This document shows positions 10,799 to 21,161 of a stretch of DNA of 64,000 nucleotides, in pieces. The notes under the pieces are model-generated. The model had not been told where the DNA came from, made no database searches, and saw nothing but the letters and a program-made list of their open reading frames with translations. Source of the DNA: Festucalex cinctus (taxonomy: Eukaryota; Chordata; Actinopteri; Syngnathiformes; Syngnathidae); assembly GCF_051991245.1 (NCBI RefSeq), contig NC_135425.1, forward strand, positions 877,001 through 941,000, written 5' to 3'. Position 1 is the stretch's first letter. Each line of letters starts with the position of its first letter. A program made the translations under genes and the position numbers.

Positions 10799-11099
10799 CT
10801 GCAGCAGTCTCTTTACAGCCATGGGGAAGAAACTGTTCTGCAGCCTGTTGGTGCGTGCTCTCATGACTCTGAGTCTACCGGAGGGGAACGATTATAGAAA
10901 ATAATCTAATTGTGTTTTTTTGTTTGTTTTTTTGCCCCAAAAAATGTGATTGCGATATCATGTGCGATTATTTTTTTGGTCCTTTTCAATGAATTTTTTA
11001 CCCAACAAAAGGTTAATTATAATACACAATATCAGATCTATTATAGATTACAGGGTCTTAAGATGAAGGCAAATGAAGCCTTATTCTTATGATTTTGTC

Positions 11100-11562
11100 T
11101 AGTGATAGACCGATATGGTTTTTTCAAGGCCGATACCGATACAGATTATTTGTAGTCAAGTCGGCCGATAACCGATATTTCAAGCCAATATTCATTTGCA
11201 ATAAAATGGGGAGGGGGGGGGGGGATTCTTTCAAACTATATATAATTTCTCACTGAGTAACAAATTCATGTGAATGTAGCTCATTTGGGGTTTTTGTTAG
11301 GGTTCGTAAAAACGTTTCAAAAAGATTTTCGCGGTGAAAAATTGTGTGAATATGTTCCAAATGTGTTTACGACAAATAAAAACTGACTGCGAACATCTTA
11401 CAAATCCTGATGAAAACCCCAAATTCGCTACGTTCGCAAGTATCCCCTGCTCAGTGAGCTTTATCGGCCTTCAGATTCAAAAAATGGCCGATGCCGATAT
11501 TTGTCAAAATGCCAAATATCGGCGCCGATAATCGGCCCCGGCCGATTATCGGTCTATCCCTA
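11100..11562. mobile_element. hAT-type MITE with perfect 8-bp target duplication
   Basis: Ends TAGTGATAGACCGATAT and GATTATCGGTCTATCCCTA are inverted repeats. Both sides are flanked by ATTTTGTC (11092-11099 and 11563-11570), an exact 8-bp duplication. The interior is rich in CCGATA motifs and has no coding capacity. Confidence 0.85.
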
Positions 11563-11570
11563 ATTTTGTC

Positions 11571-11870
11571 CAAAATATGACTTTTCCTTTGAACTGTCAT
11601 AACTAAGTCATTTATGAATATTTTTTCAATTTCAACCACTTTTCAATGTTCAATGGCACCAGACCTATCTATACATATATAGACTTTATTTATTTATTTA
11701 TTATATTATATTATATTATATTATATTATATTATATTATATTATATTATATTATATTATATTATATTATATTATATTATATATATTTTTATTTATGTTTA
11801 ATGCCCCTATGGACAAATAATAGCAGTGCTCATTGCAAGACTAACTGTGCTGTACATATATAGAAAATAA
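11571..11870. repeat. Fragment of the dispersed repeat seen at 51560-52110
   Basis: Both loci share AACTAAGTCATTTATGAATA, the CAGACCTATC block, a T/A-rich tract and the CCTATGGAC/AGCAGT end. Here the middle has expanded into a TTATA microsatellite. Confidence 0.6.
11697..11784. repeat. (TTATA)n microsatellite
   Basis: A pure pentanucleotide run of roughly 17 units, replacing the T-rich tract found at the same place in the copies near 51680 and 52030. Confidence 0.9.
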
Positions 11871-11896
11871 TAGTTTTTAATTTAATTAGTCTACTT

Positions 11897-11963
11897 TAGG
11901 GCTGTCACTAACGACTTCTTTTAAAATCGACTCGACTACTTATATTTTTAATGAAGAATCGAC

Positions 11964-11999
<36 letters not shown>

Positions 12000-13582
12000 T
12001 TATTTTTTATATATATTTTTTTTAAGATTTGTGGCAGCAAATGTTGAACATGTGTTGAATTGAGTGGATAATCTTTATATAAAATCCATTGTTCCTTATA
12101 TTTCCTGTACAATAATAGTCTTCAATTTAGTCTAACTGCGGAGCGCCCGCACGCAGCCACGCACGCACGCAGCCACGCACGCACGCACATACACACCACT
12201 TCTTCATGCCCTTCCCTTCATTTCAGTGTTGTATGGTCATGAAAACACAGGCGATGGTGGTTGTTTGTTTGTTAGTTGTTTGCCGTGACCAGCAACTGAT
12301 CACCGAGTGTTATTTTGTCACGCCGATGAGATTATTTTTTTTTTGCCACGCCGTGGGTATTTATTTATATGTATATTTATTTATTTATTATTTATATTTT
12401 TTAACGCCGAGGGGAACAAGCTCTTCCTTCGCGACCAAGATGACATGGCTTTGCGATTCAAGCCGTGTTTGTGAGGGGGGTTATTCTGTCACGGTGAGTG
12501 GAAAAATTGAAAAACTTTACCTACGTTGCCGTGAAGCGCTAAGCTAAATCCCAATGAAATGTGTTTGACTCGACAAAACGGCCATCACGACGCCGCAGCG
12601 ATCTGGTCGTGCACATTTGTGTTATTCATATACGCTTGTGAATGTCTATAAGCAATCGTGGTATTCACGGCAGGCCAAGAATTTTCGTTCCGAGTGTTCA
12701 CGGCAAAATAACGTTCGCAGGAGATTTGCCGGTCGCAGCAAAATAAATAACTGCTGACTAATACAAAGTAACAGTCACACAATTAAGCAGCTGCCAAGCG
12801 CTACACGAGGGAGCGAACTAAATGACCATATTACAAGCATTTCTGTAACATTATTCTTGTGTTTACCTTTGTCTATCCGTGACGCGCTGAATCCATGTTA
12901 TTGCTCCGGGACCGGTATCCATGAACCGTGGCGTCGATTTGGCCGTCCCATTCACTCGGCAGTCATGCCGCCGTACTGATCCATGAGCGTTTAAAAGTCC
13001 TGGTGTATCTTTGCAGCTTTTACAGACTTTTTGAGGGTCGTTGTTCACCTCACCAACCAAGCTTGGCAGTAATAACGTGCATGGTGGCTTGGTGACTCCG
13101 ATTCAAAGTCGTGCTCTCTTCCTCTCCCAAATGTTTAGAAGAGCCTATACCTCTGTCCTCTTATCCATTCGCTTTTCCTCCATTTTAAAATAGTGCAACC
13201 AATGAGGACATAATCTTAACTAATAAATGTTGGAAATACTGTACGAGTGTACATATACGATTGCAGTAAAAGAACTATATGCGCAGTTAGGCTAATGGCG
13301 GCTGTGCAACACACCTCCAAATTCAAACAACCAATAAGACCAATCAAAGTCATTTGAAAAATAAATAAATAAACAAACAAATAAATAAATAAATATTACT
13401 CTGTCCGCTTTCTTCTCACTGGTTTGCAACACACTCTGCGCGGCGGCATAAAAGGTCCGTGAGAAACATGGACGGCGACGGCGCAAACATGGTTCTGGGC
13501 GGATCGTCGACTTAAATTTTTCCAGTCGACCTATTTTTAAAGTCGATCTAGTCGACTTGGTCGACTTTTTTCCCCAGCCCTA
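11897..13582. mobile_element. hAT-type non-autonomous element with perfect 8-bp target duplication
   Basis: It starts TAGGGCTGTCACTAACGACT and ends CCCCAGCCCTA, with GTCTACTT directly repeated at 11889-11896 and 13583-13590. Subterminal AGTCGACT/AAATCGACT motifs recur at both ends. The interior contains (TTA)n, (GCAC)n and (AAAT)n microsatellites and no transposase domain that I recognise. Confidence 0.85.
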
Positions 13583-15321
13583 GTCTACTTTTAATTCAAA
13601 TGACTACATTCACACACTTGACTAAACCATGTCGAACTCGAGCGGAGGATGCAGACGCGATACCCCCGCGGAGCAATCTGCTCCTTTACTCAGACCAAGT
13701 TGGGAATTAAAAGTTGTGGCATGCGCCAGTGCCTTGTATGCAATGTAGACTAATGTAGGCTAATAATGTATCGTAAATACTAATATAATGTTTTGATCGC
13801 TTGTCGATGTTGTCTATTTCATACGACGCCGGACACGCCGCTTCTTCGTTGCATCAAAAGTGAACAGTCTGCCTGTATACATCGCATATATCACTACGCA
13901 TGTTCACTTATCCTCTTTGGGATGACATGAACATAAAAATGAGCTATGAAATATTTAACTTGAAGATGAAAAATGGTCCTCTCAAAAGAGTCACAGTATG
14001 ACAGCCCGCCCCAAAATTCACACGGGTTATAATGACTTGTAAATACAATTGTTTAGTGTCACTCTATTACTTGCGGTGGGGTGGTGGGACAAAACAAAAC
14101 AAAAACAAGCAAAAAAAAAAAAAAAAAAGTTTTCATTTTGTGTCAATGAAAAGATTTGCCATTTGATGTGGCCTGTGAAAACTGCTTTATTGATAACTTA
14201 TTATGGATGTGGTGTCTCAAATGCTTTCGAAAATGAAGAATTTTTTTTTCTTTTTTAACCTCTCTGCCTCATAAGCTGCAGTGGGACGGAACTTGTAGCA
14301 AGATGCACGATCTGTGAATTTTACATTCACATTAGTTAGGCAACAGTTGTTATCGTATATATCAGTAGTACATTTACACATGCTCTTTGTCAGCTCTACA
14401 CAAACGCTTGACGAACTAGAAAGCTAGTTACCGAGCTAGCTCGTAGCATGTTAGCGCTTACCTTAACATATTTCTGGCTGGATCTGAGGATGTTCATTTT
14501 CTTGTCTAATCATATTCTTCACGCTCGGATTGTTTCCACAAATGATGACCAAGGCTGACCATAAAATGTCTTTGACTCGCCGTGCGTCTGGGATCAACGG
14601 AAGCCTGTGAAGCCAGCCAGATCGTCACTGCTTCAAATAGCAGCCCCTAACGTCACACCCACTGCTCTTCCCATTGGGGGGGTGGGTTGAGATGACGCAA
14701 AAGAGAGTCATCACTGCCATCTAATGGCCATAGTTAGTCGTTACAGTACAGGATCAGTTTAAAACTGAGACCACAGCTGGCCAAGTAAATTCCCATTTAA
14801 AGCGTAGTTTTCAGGAATTTTCGGGTGGCGCTATACTTGTTTGTAGGGTTCGGGAATTGCCAAACCTGTGAAACAAAGAGTTGCAAAATGATGTTGCATG
14901 TAACGTCATAGCAGAAGCTATGGGAGTGGGCGATGAGTTCAATCAAAGGAAGTCCACCTCTCTGCTTCTCTGTTGAACACAGACTTTGTGTGTTTGTCGT
15001 TGTTTTTAATGCCACATTATCACACATGATTACGCGAGACACGGCGGGAAGTTGTCAGTCACAGAGCTGCCAGACCGCAGTTATGCACGGCCGGCGAGCG
15101 TTGTCCATAAAAATTGTCATGTACCGAGCATGCAGTCAACATGAGTGACTTGAAAAAAAGATGTAACGTAATTGTTGAAGATTAAAAGTGTATTCAGTGT
15201 AATTTGCCTTATAATTATGAACAACGTGTAGGTATTGCCAATTTGCCATCCTCATTCATGTGCATTGTTTTAAACAGGTGTATCATGTTTTTTTTTTGCT
15301 GTTTTGCTTTCTGTTAAGTAG
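13583..15321. other. Intron of mapkap1, no other gene recognised
   Basis: Contains A- and T-runs (about 14110 and 14237) and ordinary intronic sequence. Several short open frames exist but have no splice, codon or motif support. 15285-15321 holds the pyrimidine-rich acceptor region of the next exon. Confidence 0.5.
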
Positions 15322-15467
15322 AGGATCTGGGTTCCTTTTTTGAAAAACGGGATTTCAAAGACAGAATGCGATCGGCATGTGTGAAATCTACCCTTTCACT
15401 TCGACTGGAGCAGTGTCCACAGCAGCTCAACAACCCCTTCAATGAATACTCCAAATTTGATGGCAAG
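15322..15467 (+). CDS. mapkap1: mapkap1 (SIN1) internal exon
   Basis: The acceptor TTAAGTAG precedes 15322, and the donor GTGAGT follows AAG at 15467. Joined to the G left by the exon at 9240, the first two bases complete a Glu codon and the frame stays open to a phase-0 end. The encoded end LRLEQCPQQLNNPFNEYSKF followed by DGK is the highly conserved start of the SIN1 CRIM region. The first part (DLGSFFEKRDFKDRMRSACV) is less conserved. No further mapkap1 exon was recognised in the remaining 48.5 kb, so the next intron is unusually large and filled with mobile elements. Confidence 0.93.
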
Positions 15468-15668
15468 GTGAGTTCTGCACTTTTTTTTTTTCTTTTTTTT
15501 TTTTTTTAAATTAACGGTCAGACTTTATGAAATGAGAATTTCTTCCCGTGGTTTGAATGAACTGATTTGTTTTGAAATGAGTTCAATCCTGACCACTGGT
15601 TGGGCACTTCACACCCCATTCACTAATTAGTGGAACTCTAATCTTCGAATGAAATGGTTAAAAATTAA

Positions 15669-16073
15669 CCCCTTCAGACCCATAGTTGCAGTGGATATGA
15701 CATTTTTTGCGTGTCGAAACCAATAAAACACAAAATTTGGATGATATCAGCACTTCTGGTTCATGATTGGATCTTACATAACCAATCACAATCACAAGTT
15801 GATTTGCATGATGATGATGCATATAAACTTTGCAAGTTTAAAACACATTACAGCCATATTATCCTGGTGTCCACTAAAACAACTAAAAACTCAACTCAAC
15901 TTTATTTATAAAGCGCTTTAAGAACAGGCGTTGCTGTATACAAAGTGCTGTACATAAACATCAGTTTTGCAGTAAACAAAACATTTCCATGTTGTTTTTA
16001 TGAGGGAGAAAGTGTCAAAATAAGCAAAAATAAATACATTTTGACCAGCTGAAAAAATGCGCGTCTGAAGGGG
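15669..16073. mobile_element. piggyBac-like MITE
   Basis: The TIRs CCCCTTCAGAC and GTCTGAAGGGG are flanked by TTAA (15665-15668) and TTAC (16074-16077), suggesting insertion at TTAA with later mutation. Inside, 15890-15960 is a common fish interspersed-repeat tail (TTTATTTATAAAGCGCTTTA with ACAAAGTGCTGTACA). Confidence 0.6.
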
Positions 16074-16389
16074 TTACATAAACTTTGGAGAAATGTGCTG
16101 GTGGGCAGCAGGAACTTGTGTATAACAACCAGAAAAAGGAATCTCCAGACAGACAGAACTTCACTCAATGAGTTTATTTGAGGGAAACAATGTGTTTCTC
16201 GTTGAGTGTCATCAGGTTCTCCTCAAATCTGATAAATCATTTCCAGGTGTGCTTAAATGCTGCGGATCACATTACTTTTTTTTTTATTTTTTTTTATGTG
16301 AGACACGTGTCAATTCTATGTATTTTTTTTTTCCATAACTGTTTTTATGTGTTTTTTTTTCCAAAACAATGCAAATAGGAGCCAGGATA

Positions 16390-17560
16390 TCATACAATGT
16401 TTACACAATCAACAAAAATAAAATAAGTACCCATAACAGTAACTAAATATTCCTGTACAATTTTAATAACCATAAATCCAATCTACTTAACATCATAATT
16501 TCTTTATGAATGAAATAAAAGGCTTCCAGATCTCTTCAAATGTGTCCTTTTTGCCCTTCACCATATATGTAATTCTTTCTAATGGAAGAGTTTCTAACAT
16601 TTGGCGTTTCCATTGTTCCAACGTTGGTCTGTAACATTTCTTCCAAGAAAGGGATATGCATCGTTTGGCCTTGAGCAAACACAAGTCCAAAAGCGTCCGA
16701 TCATTATGAGAAAAGGTATGTCTCTCAGGGTAGAGGCCAAACAAAAACAACTTGGGATTCATTGGTACAGATTTAAGGATAATCTTTTCCATTACATTTT
16801 TAACCTCCTTCCAAAACAATACTATTTTTTGACATTACCACATACTGGGGGTGTGAATTGCCTAGTACCTGACGATACGATCCGTATCACGATTCATAGG
16901 TCGATTCAATACCGATTAATCCCGATATGAATTTACAAGTCGAATGTTGTGATTTTTTTTTTACTCAAATTTAGAAAATACCATTCAGTAAACTTGTACA
17001 TGTACACTGTAAGATTTGTATGAAAATTTATTATTTATTGATCTCAAACTTCAGTTTTATAACTGTGAGCAACTGTATTTAAAAAACAGGTTGTAACCTT
17101 TTTTCATATTAGAACAGCATTGAAATAAAATATTAAGGCTTAATGTTCCATTAATATAACATTCTTCCATGCTTAAGGTGTGAAAGTTAAACGTTTTGTT
17201 GAATATTTTTCCATCAATAAGGGATGTTAAAAAATCGATTCAGCTGCCTATTGAATCGATTCGAGAATTACGTGCTGTAATATCGCGATATATTGCCGAA
17301 TCGATTTTTTTTAACACACATACAATGTAGTAATGTACACCTATGTTCCACACACTTTGGAAAAGTATCCGGAATGTTTACATTATACCTATGTAGGTCT
17401 ACCGGTGTCACATACACCCGCATTAACCATTTAAATTGAATGAGTTGAAGTCGTGTATTAATAGAACTGGTGTGTGCCAGGGTACATGCTCTCTGCCAAT
17501 CTCTCTCTGACAGAACCAAAGTGTTGTGTAGTGTTGTAGCAAGGGCAGAGAAGAAGGAGG
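16390..17560 (-). pseudogene. L1/Tx1-type LINE ORF2 C-terminus, truncated and split
   Basis: On the - strand, about 17560-17320 encodes an L1-like stretch (TSSINTRLQLIQFKWLMRVY, then PDTFPKCVEHRCTLLHCM). 16830-16493 encodes the continuation (FWKEVKNVMEKI and then the LFGLYPERH and LLLAKRCI-type end). These are the cysteine-containing and terminal parts of L1-clade ORF2. The hAT MITE 16846-17315 splits them exactly at the HCM...FWKEV position. 5'-truncated LINE copies like this are common. Confidence 0.75.
16846..17315. mobile_element. hAT-type MITE inserted in the LINE fragment
   Basis: It begins TGGGGGTGTGAATTGCC and ends with a GAATCGATTTTTTTTAAC-type terminus. The flanks CCACATAC (16838-16845) and ACACATAC (17316-17323) match at 7 of 8 bases. 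Interior inverted GATACGAT/ATCGATT motifs resemble those of the elements at 53127 and 54465. Confidence 0.65.
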
Positions 17561-17713
17561 CACTTTCCACGTAGCAAGCTTCAACTTTATTCTCTCTCCT
17601 CCCATCTCCTTTGGCATGCACAAAAAAAAATACATAGATAAAAACCCAAATTACTAAAACCAAGTGGTCGACCAGACATAACCAAAGGAGAATTAAAATT
17701 ATTCCCCACACTA

Positions 17714-17854
17714 CTAACTTAGTTGTTCGCTATATCCGACACAACAATAAAAAAGCCATATTATAAAAATTATCCAATATTCCACTTCATTACTCACGTT
17801 TTGAAGGGCGCCTGGTCTTCCAATGATACCTTCACCCAAAGCATTACAAGCCAT
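17714..17854 (-). CDS. Small hydrophobic ORF downstream of env
   Basis: A 46-residue frame starts at an ATG in an excellent initiation context (ACCATGG). Residues about 25-42 form one hydrophobic, aromatic-rich membrane segment with a CC pair. A second hydrophobic frame follows at about 17711-17600 with no ATG. The position after env matches where complex retroviruses place accessory genes, but the product matches nothing I know. It could equally be chance coding in the 3' untranslated region. Confidence 0.3.
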   Translation of the reverse strand: MACNALGEGIIGRPGALQNVSNEVEYWIIFIIWLFYCCVGYSEQLS

Positions 17855-17927
17855 GGTTAGTTGTTGATTACTGTTCCGCCAAAAGATTTCAGTGAGAAGT
17901 GAGGAAGTCAGGGCTAGGGCGTCTTAT

Positions 17928-18178
17928 CTATAATTGGATCGATCCCGCCCTTTTCTGAAGCCCATCCCCACTTCTCAATAATTTCCCCTTAGTCGGCCCC
18001 CCCATTTTTTCTGCAGCTCGTTGGCCAATAACTGAGCTTTAACCTTATTTGGTGAGGTTTTCTCTTTATAATTTCGGTGGGTAGATAATGCCAAAATCCC
18101 TCTTTTGATAACTGCAACAGCTATAACTGCTGACAGAACAATTCCTGACACTAGCAGGAACCATAGTCCTACATCATA
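17928..18178 (-). pseudogene. env: Continuation of env frame: membrane anchor and cytoplasmic tail beyond the stop
   Basis: Directly after the TAA, the env frame is open for about 80 codons: a hydrophobic segment (about 18165-18080) and then a Lys-rich tail ending in TAG near 17928. The tail overlaps a purine run on the - strand (about 18010-17995, A6-T-G7) that could serve as a polypurine tract. Confidence 0.6.
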
Positions 18179-20554
18179 TTATAAACCATACAGCCCTGTA
18201 CTTATCCCAATAACCGCCGTCTCTGCTACATCTTCTACAACTTCCCCGGCTGTAGTGGCCACAGTTTTTACTACACCTTTTATTGCCAATCCTATTCTCT
18301 CATACCAAGTACATACATGTTCCCCCTTATGATCATATTCGTCACTGTGTCCACAATGCAGCCATCTTTCAGCAGGTTCGTGGCATGTGCCAGGGCCATA
18401 AATTTTATTAAATCCCAGCCAATCAAACCCTGTAACTATATCCCCTTTACAAAGGGTCTTCCTAAATGCGTGACCTTCTAAGATCTGCATAATAGAGTCA
18501 GGAGGCTTGGGGATCATTCTTAATCCTACCATTTTGGATAAGTCATGAGCTTTGTCCCATCGCGTACAATATTCTCTACCTGCAGCTTGACTCCGGATCC
18601 ATTGATTACTGTTATCCTTGATCCATACTGCCCCCTCATAGTTGGCATAATTCTCATCGCAATAACGTACATTACAAAAATTCCGAAATCGGGAGACTTT
18701 ATAACAGGGTATACGTGCTAATACAATTGTGCATTCATTAAAATTTTTCACGGACTCTCCCCCCTTACACAACATTTCCCATGGTCTTGGATTAGCATAT
18801 AAGGCTGGTCTTTCAATGTCAGGCCAAATATCGTTCTCTTTAGAGTACACCGTCGCCATATATTGGTATTTAATCCAATAATTCTCCGACTCTCCTAAGC
18901 AAGGTATCACATCCTGAACCATCTCATCTTTATTGAGCCCCCACCACGTCTTACTCTCATCTCTCGTGTGTCCTTCTTTCCATGCTTGGAGCACTCCTTT
19001 AATCGTTAGGTTTGTGTTCAACCCTGTACAGTTATATATCCAATGAATCAAAGGTGGCGTTCCTGTCTCCACCAAGGGGCATCGTGGTGAAATTCCACTT
19101 ATCCACTCCTTCCTATGCAATCTGTTATACATTCTCAATGCTACACATTGGTCAATTTTATCAAAATCCCCTTTTGGGACATTATATAAATCATCCGGTG
19201 TAGGAATACGTTGAGCCCACATCCGTGCCCATACTACTTTTAACACATTTATTCCCAAAGTTTTATTAAAGGTTGATTTCAATATATATGTATCTCTTTT
19301 CCATATCCATGGAAAGGAATCATTTAGCCATACTTCATGTTTCACTCCTATTTTCTTTTGATCTAATGCATTTCCGGCATATAATCTAATAAAGGGACTC
19401 AGGATTAAATTTACATCACCCCTAAGCCCTATATCGGAGAGTGTAATTCTATTACCCTCATCTGCATAACAAAACATATGATAGGGCTCAAAACAATATT
19501 TCATCATATTCCAATCACAATGGCTATTATTATACGACTGGGCCTTTTCTAACATTAACTTGCATCCTGGCCGTCGCGTTATTACTAATTTCTTCTGTGG
19601 TATTGGTACAGGCTTTTTAAATTTTACAAACCGACGTAATTTAAGAAATTTAGGTGACCTACCTGATGATGGAGTAGGAGTACCTGGCAAGTAATCTGTG
19701 GTCCCGTTGGTCCCTGGCTCCTCGCACCGAAAGGTTATACAGTTCCAACATCGTTCCCATGCCGGGCGAAATTCGGTACAGGTGTCATTCCGTGGGGCCG
19801 CCGGGTAGGTAAAGTCAGAGGCGTCATGGTCTGTCTTCAACCAGTATCCACCTGTTGCATCTGGTAGTCTTGCACAATATTCGTTGAAGTACCAAGCAGG
19901 TTCTTCCTTCCCGATCTGGACCCAGTTCTTTCTGATGATTCTTTGTTCTTGCTTCTCCAGACATAACAAGGTAATATTGACTGTAAAGTCGCTTGTTGTG
20001 TTATCAACTCGTAGAATCACTGGATGTGCACACTTGCTTTTTGATTTCGCAGGATATATAGTACTTCTTATCAAGACCTCTAGGGTTTCATTATAATATG
20101 TGCTGTTAAAGGTGCGAAGATAGGAATTTATTACTGCTATCTTCTCCCTTCTCCATTCTACCCCACAGGGTTTTTCCTCGCCAGCACCGCAGGCTCCCTT
20201 CTCCCTTCTCCATTCTTCACATACATGCTTCACTTCCACCTTCCAGCACGTCTGATTGGTTACTTTAGTGGTGCCATGTCGTATTTCTACTGGGTCGAGG
20301 GGATTAATCGGGGCTGTGCTAGCGATGCTAGATTTTTGTCTCATCAAATAATATATCAAAAATATTACCATAAAACAAAGTTTGATAGTTATCAAAACCT
20401 TTCCATACCTCCAATTTTGTCGCTGGCGGTTGATAGCTTTAGGTTGTTCATCAACTGTGTCCGGTGGGTCTTCTAGCTTAGTACTAGAGCTTAGCTCTAG
20501 TATTACTAGCTTGCTACAACCTTGCTCTTCCTCCATCTCGTAGCTCCGTTTCAT
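18179..20554 (-). CDS. env: Retrovirus-like envelope glycoprotein, stop just before the C-terminal anchor
   Basis: A 791-residue frame. Residues 1-50 are hydrophilic and are followed by one membrane segment at about 52-71 and an RQK site. This is a signal-anchor leader rather than a classical cleaved signal peptide, as in foamy virus Env. The ectodomain is rich in Cys and Trp and in N-x-S/T glycosylation sites, with a basic stretch near residues 290-320. The frame stops with TAA at 18179-18181. The same frame then stays open to about 17928 and its first ~35 codons are strongly hydrophobic, so the stop removes the expected C-terminal membrane anchor. This could be a nonsense mutation or a truncated, secreted form. 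Receptor and fusion functions are inferred from position and architecture only. Confidence 0.75.
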   Translation of the reverse strand: MKRSYEMEEEQGCSKLVILELSSSTKLEDPPDTVDEQPKAINRQRQNWRYGKVLITIKLCFMVIFLIYYLMRQKSSIASTAPINPLDPVEIRHGTTKVTNQTCWKVEVKHVCEEWRREKGACGAGEEKPCGVEWRREKIAVINSYLRTFNSTYYNETLEVLIRSTIYPAKSKSKCAHPVILRVDNTTSDFTVNITLLCLEKQEQRIIRKNWVQIGKEEPAWYFNEYCARLPDATGGYWLKTDHDASDFTYPAAPRNDTCTEFRPAWERCWNCITFRCEEPGTNGTTDYLPGTPTPSSGRSPKFLKLRRFVKFKKPVPIPQKKLVITRRPGCKLMLEKAQSYNNSHCDWNMMKYCFEPYHMFCYADEGNRITLSDIGLRGDVNLILSPFIRLYAGNALDQKKIGVKHEVWLNDSFPWIWKRDTYILKSTFNKTLGINVLKVVWARMWAQRIPTPDDLYNVPKGDFDKIDQCVALRMYNRLHRKEWISGISPRCPLVETGTPPLIHWIYNCTGLNTNLTIKGVLQAWKEGHTRDESKTWWGLNKDEMVQDVIPCLGESENYWIKYQYMATVYSKENDIWPDIERPALYANPRPWEMLCKGGESVKNFNECTIVLARIPCYKVSRFRNFCNVRYCDENYANYEGAVWIKDNSNQWIRSQAAGREYCTRWDKAHDLSKMVGLRMIPKPPDSIMQILEGHAFRKTLCKGDIVTGFDWLGFNKIYGPGTCHEPAERWLHCGHSDEYDHKGEHVCTWYERIGLAIKGVVKTVATTAGEVVEDVAETAVIGISTGLYGL

Positions 20555-20720
20555 GCTTTCTTCTTTTGGTCTTGTCCTTTAAGGACTGTTGCGTTTTAAC
20601 ATCTCATTAGCTCCTCCTCCTTTTCTTGGGGGTTGGCCTTCATTACACCATTATCTTATCTTTTTACAAAAACTTATTTTCTTTTAAAATAGGCGGGGGT
20701 TTTTTTTTTCCCTTCTTAAT

Positions 20721-21161
20721 TTATTGATAATCAATTTTCCTAGCTTTTTTGATCTTTTGACCACTTATCTTCATCATGTCTGGCCCTTCCCTCCATTCCG
20801 CCTTCGACCTCGCGGCTGGAGTTTCCAATACTTTACCCATCTCCATCTGTTCCTCCTGGGGAAAAACGGAATGAGGGGCCTTTCTACACTTTCTCACCAA
20901 TTCCTTCCATCTAGGTGATTTATACTGACATGGATTTGCCTCGTTAAAACTAGGACATCCACGTAGCGACCAATGTCTTTTGTGGTCGCCGACTACATGT
21001 CCTTCACCGGTACAACCCGGGTATGGACATCCTTGACACCATTTTTCCTTTGGGCGACCTCTAAGGTCAGATTTTCCCCTGACATGGGTCACTCGTTCTT
21101 GCCCGAGCCTTCCCTCACTTAATAAACTCGCATTAAGTTTTTCTAGCTTTTCTGTGGCCAC
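20721..21161 (-). CDS. MYT1-type C2HC zinc-finger segment of the accessory frame
   Basis: 146 codons in the same frame as the preceding 397-codon ORF, separated only by a TAG (followed by GTG). Residues about 42-72 contain CPYPGCTGEGHVVGD followed by the H...GCP end. This is the C-x-x-x-x-C-x(12)-H-x(6)-C spacing and wording of the MYT1/ST18/L3MBTL C2HC fold, which in cellular proteins binds DNA. The C-terminus is basic (KKARK). It does not look like a retroviral CCHC knuckle. It might act as a regulator of the element's transcription, but that is inference. Whether it is made by readthrough, by a spliced mRNA, or was separated by a mutation is unknown. Confidence 0.65.
   Translation of the reverse strand: MATEKLEKLNASLLSEGRLGQERVTHVRGKSDLRGRPKEKWCQGCPYPGCTGEGHVVGDHKRHWSLRGCPSFNEANPCQYKSPRWKELVRKCRKAPHSVFPQEEQMEMGKVLETPAARSKAEWREGPDMMKISGQKIKKARKIDYQ

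Noticed and set aside
20721..21161. Host MYT1-family exon
   Set aside because: The frame is continuous with retroviral sequence, has no splice sites and lies on the opposite strand to the host gene. It is best seen as part of the element.
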